NCBI GenBank assembly: GCA_903904805.1
Contig: CAIVDX010000089.1
Location: 1 to 7,898 of the forward strand
From: an uncultured Rhodospirillales bacterium
GTDB lineage: Bacteria > Pseudomonadota > Alphaproteobacteria > Acetobacterales > Acetobacteraceae
Length of the DNA: 7,898 nt
Reading direction: 5' to 3'
Shown here: piece after piece, positions 1 through 5,953 of the stretch
How the letters are laid out: every line of letters begins with the position of its first letter
How positions within the stretch are numbered: the first letter of the stretch is position 1
Program-made: the position numbers and the translations under genes
The notes under the pieces: generated by a model
Seen by the model: the letters and a program-made list of their open reading frames with translations, nothing else
Database searches by the model: none
Told to the model about the DNA's origin: nothing

Positions 1-39
1 GCGTCGACCACGCCACCCGTCTAAGGCGCTCGGCGCGGG

Positions 40-2235
40 ATGCCCTTCAGCGCAGCCACCCAACCCGACAACTCCCCGCAAGGTCGCCCCCTGCTCGGCC
101 GGCTTCGACGTTCGCTCCTCCGCACGGCCATGACACGCCAGATCATGTTCGCCGCTCTTCCCCTGCTCGCTGGGCTGCTCACGCTGCTGGCCGTCACCAT
201 CATCGGCGCACAGGTCGAGCGCGCGGCCATCGTCGCCCACCGGGAGGATGTGAAGAAGGCGCTGCTGGAGCGCGCCACCGGCACCGCCGAACGCCTCACC
301 CGATTCACCGATTCGATCGACATGGTGCTCGATCTCGTCCGGCTCCGGCAGTCCTTCGTCGACGACAACCAGACCGGCCCCGCCGCCGAAATCACCAACC
401 AATTGCAGCATTACTCTGGCAATGCCCGGCTGAACGGCGCGCTCATCCTCTGGCTCGATCACGACGGCATCACCCGCTGGAGCTCGCGCAATGTCGGCAT
501 CGGCAACTACGACGCCGACCGCGACTATTTCTCCGAGGCCCGCGCCCATCCGGGCCAGACGTTCGTACCAGCGCCGATGATCGGTCGCACCACCCATACC
601 TGGCGCATCCAGTTTGTCCGCGGCGTGTCCGACCCGTCCGGAAAATTCCTCGGCGTTGCGATGGTCTCAACCGATGCCCGGCAGATTGGCGATCTGTTGG
701 CCTCTGACGGTCAAAGCGAGGCCATGTGGAGCAATCTTGTCCGCGCGGAGGACGGCATCATCCTCGGCCGCACCCGCGACAACGAGCAGGTGATCTCCCG
801 CAAAAGCAAGATCAATGAGGCCCTGCTCGCCCGCGCCAGGGCGGCTCCTACTGGCACGGTCGAAATGATCGGCGGGGTGACCGGCGAACCACTCATCAGT
901 GGCTATCGCGTGATGCCCTCCACCGGCCTGATTGTGATGGCAAGCGCCACGTTGCCCTCGATCGATGCCGAGACGACCGCCCGCCTGCGCCCGCAGTTCC
1001 GCGCCATCAGCCTCGCGCTGCCGCTGATCGCCGCGCTGCTCACCCTGCTGATCCAGAGTGGTCGCACCCGCCGTGCCGAGCAACGCCGGCTCGCCGACCT
1101 CAGCTCTCTGCGCGAGGCTGAAATGCTGGCCCGGCGGAGGGTCGAGACCTTGATCCGCGATCTCGCCACCGCCCTTTTCGCCGGCGAGGCCGGGCCCCGC
1201 GGTGGGTTCGCGCCCAGCTTCGTGAGTGACAATCTCGGCCGCATCTGCCGGCTGCCGCATTTCGGTCGGCATGAGCGCGCCCAGCTGCGTGATTTTGTCC
1301 GCGAGGTCGGCCGTGCCGGCGAGGCCACGCTGACCATTGAGGCCATCGGCCATGCCGGTCAGCCGATCTGGCTCCAGGTCAGCGCTAGGCGTGGTGCCGC
1401 CCGCGCTCGCGGCCGCTTCGAGCTGCTCGGCAAGATCAGCGACGTCACCCGCGAGCACGCGATGATGGACCAGCTGCTCAGCGCCTCGAAGCTCGCCACA
1501 CTCGGCGACCTCGCCACCGGCATCGCCCACGAGCTCAACCAGCCAATCGCGGTGATGTCCTTCGCCGCCGAGAACGCCACCGCAGATCTCGATCTGCCCC
1601 CCGCGGAAGCCGCGGTCCGCGTGCGCAAGCGCCTGCGGCTGATTGTCGAGCAGGCCATGCGCGCGCGCCACATCGTCGAGCATCTCCGCGCCTTCGGCCG
1701 CAAGGAAGACACCGCCCTCGTCTCGGTCTCCGTGCCCACGGTGATCGAAGGCGCGCTGCTCCTCACCCAGGCGGCGTTGTATCAGGAGCAGATCGCGGTG
1801 GTGACCGACATCGCCCCCGATCTGCCCGCGGTGCTGGGCCGCGCGGCACCGCTGGAGCAGGCGCTGGCCAACCTGATCACCCATGCACGAGACGGCCTCG
1901 CGACCTTCCCTGGCTTTCGCAAACTGCGCCTGTCCGCCGATGTCGAGAATGCGATGGTGGTGATCCGGGTTGCCGACAACGGGCCAGGGATTCCCGAGGC
2001 GCAGCGGGCCTCCATCTTCGAACCGTTTGCGCCGGTCTATGCCTACCAATCCGGTGATCGCGCGCCCGCCTCCGGCCTCGGCCTGTGGCTGTGCAAGGGC
2101 ACCATCAACCGCTTCGGTGGCTCGCTCACCCTCATCAGCCCACCCGAAGGCGGCGCGATGTTCGAGGTGCGCATGACCATCGCGCAGGCCACTGCCCTGT
2201 CGCCCAAGCTGGCGGTGGTGGAGACTGTCCGCTAG
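40..2235 (+). CDS. Membrane sensor histidine kinase (dCache + PAS-like + HisKA + HATPase)
   Basis: Predicted inner-membrane sensor kinase, 731 residues. Seen in order: transmembrane segment about 35-57; a periplasmic region about 58-321 with a DRDYF motif (160-164), typical of double-Cache ligand-binding domains; second transmembrane segment about 322-338; a charged, probably coiled linker about 340-375; a PAS-like domain about 376-475; an H-box GIAHELNQP with phospho-acceptor His497; an N-box region 608-620; G1 box DNGPGIP (646-652); F box FEPF (660-663); G2 box SGLGL (678-682). HELNQP and the two-helix Cache architecture resemble DctB/NtrB-type (HPK4) kinases. The usual second N-box Asn is His615. 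An in-frame TAA at 22-24 blocks any longer form. ATG 40 has only a weak AAGG upstream; ATG 130 (Met31) would lose the N-terminal tail but keep both membrane segments. No response regulator is in the window. It heads a five-gene same-strand run, so its ligand may be the pathway substrate (inference). Confidence 0.94.
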   Translation: MPFSAATQPDNSPQGRPLLGRLRRSLLRTAMTRQIMFAALPLLAGLLTLLAVTIIGAQVERAAIVAHREDVKKALLERATGTAERLTRFTDSIDMVLDLVRLRQSFVDDNQTGPAAEITNQLQHYSGNARLNGALILWLDHDGITRWSSRNVGIGNYDADRDYFSEARAHPGQTFVPAPMIGRTTHTWRIQFVRGVSDPSGKFLGVAMVSTDARQIGDLLASDGQSEAMWSNLVRAEDGIILGRTRDNEQVISRKSKINEALLARARAAPTGTVEMIGGVTGEPLISGYRVMPSTGLIVMASATLPSIDAETTARLRPQFRAISLALPLIAALLTLLIQSGRTRRAEQRRLADLSSLREAEMLARRRVETLIRDLATALFAGEAGPRGGFAPSFVSDNLGRICRLPHFGRHERAQLRDFVREVGRAGEATLTIEAIGHAGQPIWLQVSARRGAARARGRFELLGKISDVTREHAMMDQLLSASKLATLGDLATGIAHELNQPIAVMSFAAENATADLDLPPAEAAVRVRKRLRLIVEQAMRARHIVEHLRAFGRKEDTALVSVSVPTVIEGALLLTQAALYQEQIAVVTDIAPDLPAVLGRAAPLEQALANLITHARDGLATFPGFRKLRLSADVENAMVVIRVADNGPGIPEAQRASIFEPFAPVYAYQSGDRAPASGLGLWLCKGTINRFGGSLTLISPPEGGAMFEVRMTIAQATALSPKLAVVETVR

Positions 2236-2257
2236 TCTCGGCGGCAGGGAAGAAACC

Positions 2258-2273
2258 GTGCGCCCAGGCGCAC
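2258..2273. repeat. Intercistronic inverted repeat, 7-bp arms
   Basis: Perfect inverted repeat GTGCGCC-CA-GGCGCAC in the 57-base gap between the kinase and hydrolase genes, ending two bases before the Shine-Dalgarno-like AAGGCAGG (2275-2282). As RNA it would form a 6-bp GC-rich stem with a four-base loop next to the ribosome site. It has no following T run, so it is not a classical intrinsic terminator. It could be a dimeric-regulator operator, an mRNA-stabilising hairpin, or chance in GC-rich DNA. Confidence 0.5.
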
Positions 2274-2292
2274 CAAGGCAGGTCATCACACG

Positions 2293-3225
2293 ATGCACCC
2301 AACCGGTCTGTCGCACCGCGGCCATGTCACGACCAGTCCAATCGCGGTCTATTACGACCATCTCCAGCCAGCCGCCCCCACCAGCCATCCCAGCCTGCTG
2401 CTGATCCATGGCGGCGCCCACACCGGCAGCTGTTGGCTCACCACCGCCGATGGCCGCCCGGGTTGGGCGAGCCGCTTCGCCGCCCGCGGCTACCCCACCC
2501 TGGTTCCGGACTGGCCGGGCCACGGCCGCAGCGGCGCCCTGCCCGCCGAGCAGCTCACCGGCGAACTGGTCTGCCAGGGCCTGGCCGAGCTGATCGACCG
2601 CATCATCGGTCCGGTCGTGCTCGTTACCCACTCCATGGGCGGCGCGCTCGGCTGGCGCGTGGCCGAACTGCGCGCCCACCGCATCGCCGGCATCGTCGCC
2701 ATTGCCCCGGGCCCGCCCGGCAATATTCAGCCCGAAGGCGAGATCACCGCACAGACCGACACCGAGATTGAGGTCCGCTCGCCCACCCGCACCAGCCGCA
2801 TCCCGCGCAGCGGCTTCAGCCTGAACGATGTCGCCTTCGTCGAGCGCAAGCTGGTCGGTGACTCCCGCCACTTCCCGCGCGCCGCCCTGCCCGCCTACAG
2901 CCGCATGCTCACCGCCACCGCCGCCCGCCTGCTGTATGAGCGACAGAACACGCTCGGCACCCAGGTCCGGGTGCGCGATCCCCATTGCTTCGCCGGCAAA
3001 AAGATCGTCGTCGTCACCGGCAGCAACGATCTCGACCATCCGCGCGAGATCGACGAACCCATCGTCCATTGGCTGCGCGAGCACGGCGCACAGGCCGAGT
3101 TCGTCTGGCTCGCCGAACACGGCATCACCGGCAACGGCCACATGCTGATGATGGAAGACAATTCCGACACCATCGCCGACCTGGTGCTCGACTGGCTCGA
3201 CCACAGCATCATCCAAACCGACTAA
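2293..3225 (+). CDS. Alpha/beta-fold hydrolase, esterase 713-like
   Basis: Cytoplasmic serine hydrolase of 310 residues with no signal peptide, predicted to cleave an ester or related bond. Seen: oxyanion-hole motif IHGGAHTG (38-45), nucleophile elbow THSMGG with Ser114, and a C-terminal HGITGNGHMLMMEDN block with the likely catalytic His283. The GNGH-MLM arrangement is what I recall from bacterial esterases related to Alcaligenes esterase 713 (inference from memory). The acid is uncertain: Asp246 or Asp248 in TGSNDLDHP is the candidate at the usual position. ATG 2293 follows AAGGCAGG (2275-2282) at workable spacing. It lies 57 bases after the kinase and 59 before the amidohydrolase, on the same strand, suggesting co-transcription and a step that opens or de-esterifies a substrate. 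Substrate unknown. Other lipase, lactonase or ring-fission-product hydrolase functions are possible. Confidence 0.92.
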   Translation: MHPTGLSHRGHVTTSPIAVYYDHLQPAAPTSHPSLLLIHGGAHTGSCWLTTADGRPGWASRFAARGYPTLVPDWPGHGRSGALPAEQLTGELVCQGLAELIDRIIGPVVLVTHSMGGALGWRVAELRAHRIAGIVAIAPGPPGNIQPEGEITAQTDTEIEVRSPTRTSRIPRSGFSLNDVAFVERKLVGDSRHFPRAALPAYSRMLTATAARLLYERQNTLGTQVRVRDPHCFAGKKIVVVTGSNDLDHPREIDEPIVHWLREHGAQAEFVWLAEHGITGNGHMLMMEDNSDTIADLVLDWLDHSIIQTD

Positions 3226-3240
3226 GGCGATTTGCCAACC

Positions 3241-3254
3241 GCCACGCACGTGGC
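3241..3254. repeat. Intercistronic inverted repeat, 6-bp arms
   Basis: Perfect inverted repeat GCCACG-CA-CGTGGC in the gap between the hydrolase and amidohydrolase genes. It has the same CA centre as the repeat at 2258-2273 and the same placement upstream of a ribosome site, but the arms differ in sequence. No T run follows. It may be an operator or a processing/stability hairpin; chance is not excluded. Confidence 0.45.
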
Positions 3255-3270
3255 AGACTGATCCAAAGGC

Positions 3271-3277
3271 GAGGGAG
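3271..3277 (+). promoter_or_regulatory. Ribosome binding site fixing the amidohydrolase start
   Basis: GAGGGAG lies seven bases before ATG 3285. The reading frame is open for about 300 bases further upstream, through the hydrolase gene, so this strong Shine-Dalgarno match is what decides the start. Confidence 0.8.
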
Positions 3278-3284
3278 AACCGGC

Positions 3285-4541
3285 ATGAACAAGATCGAGC
3301 GTCCAGGCGCACCGCTGCACGAACTGCCCAAGATCGGCATCCGCACCGACACGCGCGACATCCTCGCCCACGCCGCCGACCTCGCGCAGGACCTCGATGA
3401 CTATTTCGTCGTTGATATCGACGCGCATGTCACCGAGACCGCCTTCTGGTCCGAGGTCACCGACCGCATCGACAACGACGTCATCCGCCACATGGCCAAA
3501 AGCTTCCAGGACCGCGTCGGCGCCCCCACCGGCCTGCTGAACAACCAGCCCGGCATGAATTTTCAGGATGTCTTCGGCCGCATCCCGCACCAGGCGCAGC
3601 TCGCCGAGGCCACACCCCAAGGCGGCCTGCATCGCCAGACCATTCTCAGCCAGCGCGCGATGGACAGCATGGGCATCGACGTCATGGTGGTCTTCCCCAC
3701 CCCGATGCTCACCCTGGGCATGCACCCCCAGCCCGAGATCGAAACCGCGCTCGGCACCGCCTTCAATCGCTGGCTGATCGAGCGCGTGCTGCCCGATGAC
3801 CCGCGTCTGGCCGGCATGGTCTATCTGCCGTTCAACGACCCCAAGGGCTGCTGCAAGGTGGTCGAGGAATTCGCTGGCAAGCCCGGCATCATCGGCTTCA
3901 CCGTCACCTCCACCCGCTACAAGCCGGTGCATCACAACGACTATATGCGCCTGTATGCGATGATCGAGGAAACCGGCCTGCCGCTTGCCTTCCATGCCGG
4001 CTTCCATTGGGGCGACGAGTCGATGAAGCAGGTGAACCGCTTCCTCACCATGCACGCCATCAGCTTCGCCTATTTCAACATGGTCCATCTCGGCAACTGG
4101 GTGATCAACGGCCTGCCCGAGCGCTTCCCAAAGCTGAAGGTGATCTGGGTGGAAAGCGGCCTGGCCTGGATCCCCTTCATGATGCAGCGCCTCGATGCCG
4201 AGTATCAGATGCGCACCGCCGAGGCCCCGCTGCTCAAGCGCCGTCCGAGCGAATATATCCGCGAGATGTATTTCACCTCCCAGCCGCTCGAGCGCAGCAA
4301 CCTCGCCCTCACAGAGGCAACGTTCGACGCGATCAACGCCGAATCGCAGCTGCTCTTCGCCTCCGACTGGCCGCACTGGGATTTCGACCTGCCGGCGACG
4401 ATCACCACCCTGCCCTTTCTGTCCGAGCAGGCCAAACGCAACATCCTCGGCCTGAATGCCGCGCGGATCTTCAACATTGAAGTGCCCGCCAGCAAACTCG
4501 CCAAACGCCCAACAGCTCCCTCGGCCCCGGTCACAGCGTGA
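3285..4541 (+). CDS. Amidohydrolase-2 family metal-dependent hydrolase/decarboxylase (ACMSD-like)
   Basis: TIM-barrel metal enzyme, 418 residues. Family members (PF04909) include ACMSD and aromatic acid decarboxylases such as gamma-resorcylate and 5-carboxyvanillate decarboxylase, as well as hydrolases, so the reaction here is open. Seen: strand-1 motif DIDAHVTE (44-51) with Asp46, His48 and Glu51; FHAGFHW with His237 and His241; MVHLGNW with His268; WVESG with Glu290; ASDWPHWD with the probable catalytic/metal Asp361. The first position of the common HxH motif is Asp46, a variant seen in part of the family (from memory). The C-terminal ILGLNAARIF helix (about 386-395) is typical. The gene is complete, has a strong ribosome site, and its TGA overlaps the next gene's GTG by four bases. 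With the neighbouring esterase and Rieske protein, it suggests catabolism of a carboxylated or ester compound (inference). Confidence 0.94.
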   Translation: MNKIERPGAPLHELPKIGIRTDTRDILAHAADLAQDLDDYFVVDIDAHVTETAFWSEVTDRIDNDVIRHMAKSFQDRVGAPTGLLNNQPGMNFQDVFGRIPHQAQLAEATPQGGLHRQTILSQRAMDSMGIDVMVVFPTPMLTLGMHPQPEIETALGTAFNRWLIERVLPDDPRLAGMVYLPFNDPKGCCKVVEEFAGKPGIIGFTVTSTRYKPVHHNDYMRLYAMIEETGLPLAFHAGFHWGDESMKQVNRFLTMHAISFAYFNMVHLGNWVINGLPERFPKLKVIWVESGLAWIPFMMQRLDAEYQMRTAEAPLLKRRPSEYIREMYFTSQPLERSNLALTEATFDAINAESQLLFASDWPHWDFDLPATITTLPFLSEQAKRNILGLNAARIFNIEVPASKLAKRPTAPSAPVTA

Positions 4542-4813
4542 CCGGCAGCGATTTCGTCGCCGCCACCAAGGCGGCACTGGCGGCGGGCGAGCCCGAGCGC
4601 ATCAGCGACGAGACCATGCGTGAGGTGCTCACCGCGGTCGTGCGCCTCTACGCGGCGAAATCCGAGCGCGCCGACGCCGAGCCATCGCCCTTCGCGCCGG
4701 AGGCCGTCACCGCCACCGAGGCGGTCACCCTGGCCTGCGCGGTGATCCGCGGGGCGGGGCTCAATCTATTCGATGTTGCAATGTGGTACGGGCGTCCGGC
4801 AGCGGGTCTCTAA
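4538..4813 (+). CDS. Small conserved-looking protein of unknown function, translationally coupled
   Basis: 91 residues; family not recognised. The GTG start overlaps the amidohydrolase TGA (GTGA, four bases) and I see no good Shine-Dalgarno sequence, so translation is probably coupled to the upstream gene. The protein is soluble, with no signal peptide or membrane segment. Two stretches look helical: about 22-45 (ISDETMREVLTAVVRLYAAK and following) and about 59-76 (TATEAVTLACAVIRGAGL), joined by a Pro-rich loop (49-54). It ends in an aromatic LFDVAMWYGRP segment (78-87). There is a single Cys67 and no metal or nucleotide motif. Its place between the amidohydrolase and the Rieske protein suggests an accessory or small subunit, or an adaptor for one of them (inference). 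Coding is supported by the exact overlap, GC-rich third positions and the 30-base gap to the next gene. Confidence 0.8.
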   Translation: MTGSDFVAATKAALAAGEPERISDETMREVLTAVVRLYAAKSERADAEPSPFAPEAVTATEAVTLACAVIRGAGLNLFDVAMWYGRPAAGL

Positions 4814-4827
4814 AGCCGTGGCGTGTT

Positions 4828-4835
4828 GGGGGAAG
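4828..4835 (+). promoter_or_regulatory. Ribosome binding site fixing the Rieske start
   Basis: GGGGGAAG lies eight bases before ATG 4844. A GTG in the same frame at 4823 would add seven residues but lies upstream of this site with no purine-rich element of its own, so ATG 4844 is preferred. Confidence 0.7.
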
Positions 4836-4843
4836 CAAAAATC

Positions 4844-5209
4844 ATGAGTGAAATTCTGTTGGGTCCGGCGAGCGACTTCTCCGAGGGCGACTACAAGGTC
4901 TATGCCATCGAGGGCGAGGAATTCGGCGTCTTCCGCGTCGACGGCGACCTGGTCGCCTGGCGCAACCAATGCCCGCATTTCCAGGGCCCGGTCTGCCAGG
5001 GCCGGGTGTTCAACCGGGTCAGCGAAGCCCTCGCCGAGGACCGCACCAGCGAGGGCCTCTGCTTCGCATCCGAGCGCCACGTGGTCTGCCCCTGGCACGG
5101 CTTCGAGTTTGATCTGCGCACCGGCCGCCATCCCGGCGACCCCCGCTACCGTCTGCAGAAGATCGATCTGGCGGTGCGCGACGACATGGTCTTCGCCACC
5201 CTGCCCTGA
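4844..5209 (+). CDS. Rieske [2Fe-2S] ferredoxin-like protein
   Basis: Small soluble Rieske protein of 121 residues, predicted to carry one electron at a His2Cys2-bound [2Fe-2S] cluster. Seen: box 1 CPH (Cys43, His45) in NQCPHFQGPVCQG, and box 2 CPWH (Cys82, His85) in VVCPWHGFEFDLRTG. The H45-C82 spacing is 36 residues, about twice the 15-17 usual in Rieske ferredoxins; the extra segment (about 54-78) is charged and contains Cys73. Cys51 is a further cysteine near box 1. There is no oxygenase catalytic domain, so it is a carrier rather than a full ring hydroxylase. It is the last gene of the plus-strand run, 30 bases after the 91-residue gene. No reductase or terminal oxygenase is in view, so its partner is elsewhere, or it acts with the amidohydrolase/91-residue pair (inference). 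Confidence 0.94.
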   Translation: MSEILLGPASDFSEGDYKVYAIEGEEFGVFRVDGDLVAWRNQCPHFQGPVCQGRVFNRVSEALAEDRTSEGLCFASERHVVCPWHGFEFDLRTGRHPGDPRYRLQKIDLAVRDDMVFATLP

Positions 5210-5223
5210 CCAAACCGGTCAGG
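5205..5223. terminator. Hairpin shared by two convergent stop codons (possible bidirectional terminator)
   Basis: Perfect 7-bp inverted repeat CCTGACC-AAACC-GGTCAGG. The left arm contains the TGA of the plus-strand Rieske gene (5207-5209), and the right arm contains the TGA, read as TCA, of the minus-strand PEP-CTERM gene (5219-5221). Only nine bases separate the two genes. No T run follows on either strand, so it is not a textbook intrinsic terminator, but it could stop or stabilise both transcripts. Confidence 0.45.
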
Positions 5224-5953
5224 CTGCCTGGCGCGCCCGCGTGACCCGGCCGCGCTTGAACCTGCGGGTGCCCGCAGCACCACTCACCAGCGCACCCAGA
5301 GCCAGCAATCCGGCCGACGCCGGCTCGGGCACGCTGGGCGGCGTGGCAAGGAAGCTGTGGTCCGTGTTGTAGGCGATCGTATCGATCTGGATGCCGAAAT
5401 TTCCGGTTCCGGCATCCTGCAGAGTGCCGGCCAGCCAACCGTAATCAGGCTGCCCCGGCACGCCAGTGCCGAACTGGAACAGAAAATACTGGGTGCCGGA
5501 CGGGACCGGATATTGCTGGGTCGCATTGGCGCTGGTGCTGCCCTGCTGGATGAGAAAGTCGGCGATGGACACCGCATTGTTGCTGTTGGTCGCCCAGGTC
5601 GACGCACCGCCGGCCGGTGCTGCGCGCTGAAACGTAGCGCCCACCGTGGGATTCGACACGAAGGTCTTCATTTTGAAATAGCTGGAGTGGTTCGAACTCG
5701 CCTGGACGATGAATGTCGGGAAGGCAGCGCCACCGGTCGAGTGGATCGGAAACTGCGACGTCCCGATATTGAAGCCGAAGCCGCCGGCGATGCTGAAATC
5801 ATAAGGCGCCGTGGCGACGCCGCCGGTGAAGCCCACGAACTGATCGACCTGCGTAAACACCGTCTGCGCCTGCGCGGCTGACCCCGCGGCGAGCGCCCCT
5901 GCGGCCGCGGTCATGGCGGTCAGGATGGTTGTGCTGTCGCCTCGCTTCGTCAT
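5219..5953 (-). CDS. PEP-CTERM sorting domain-containing exported protein
   Basis: 244-residue exported protein with no recognised enzymatic domain. Seen: Sec signal peptide with a Lys/Arg start and an Ala-rich core, likely cleaved after AQA (27-29). The mature region is rich in Gly, Ser, Thr, Asn and Phe/Tyr with no obvious Cys. A C-terminal PEP-CTERM signal follows: VPEPAS (208-213), a hydrophobic helix (about 214-228), then the basic cluster RRFKRGR (230-236). Eight residues (VTRARQAA) follow the basic cluster. By family knowledge such proteins are processed by an exosortase, often in exopolysaccharide producers; none is in this window. ATG 5953 is chosen because GGAGG (5959-5963) lies five bases upstream and the signal peptide starts there; the frame stays open to 6049, but those extra residues do not look like part of a signal peptide. 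It converges on the Rieske gene. Role unknown; surface or matrix protein is the likely class. Confidence 0.9.
   Translation of the reverse strand: MTKRGDSTTILTAMTAAAGALAAGSAAQAQTVFTQVDQFVGFTGGVATAPYDFSIAGGFGFNIGTSQFPIHSTGGAAFPTFIVQASSNHSSYFKMKTFVSNPTVGATFQRAAPAGGASTWATNSNNAVSIADFLIQQGSTSANATQQYPVPSGTQYFLFQFGTGVPGQPDYGWLAGTLQDAGTGNFGIQIDTIAYNTDHSFLATPPSVPEPASAGLLALGALVSGAAGTRRFKRGRVTRARQAA

Noticed and set aside
1..24. Possible 3' end of an upstream gene (frame reading ASTTPPV then TAA at 22-24)
   Set aside because: Seven codons cannot support a gene call. It is plausible as the end of an upstream operon member but needs the flank.
667..3312. 881-codon open frame on the minus strand, antisense to the kinase and hydrolase genes
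   Set aside because: Its product is low-complexity (Gly/Ala/Asp/Glu-rich) with no recognisable domain, while the plus strand carries two textbook enzymes there. Long antisense frames are common in GC-rich genes with G/C third positions.
3222..4577. 451-codon minus-strand open frame antisense to the amidohydrolase
   Set aside because: Same cause. The plus-strand frame has intact metal-ligand motifs, and the antisense product resembles no family.
5357..5881. 174-codon plus-strand open frame inside the PEP-CTERM gene
   Set aside because: The minus-strand frame has a signal peptide, a PEP-CTERM signal and a good ribosome site; the antisense frame has none of these.
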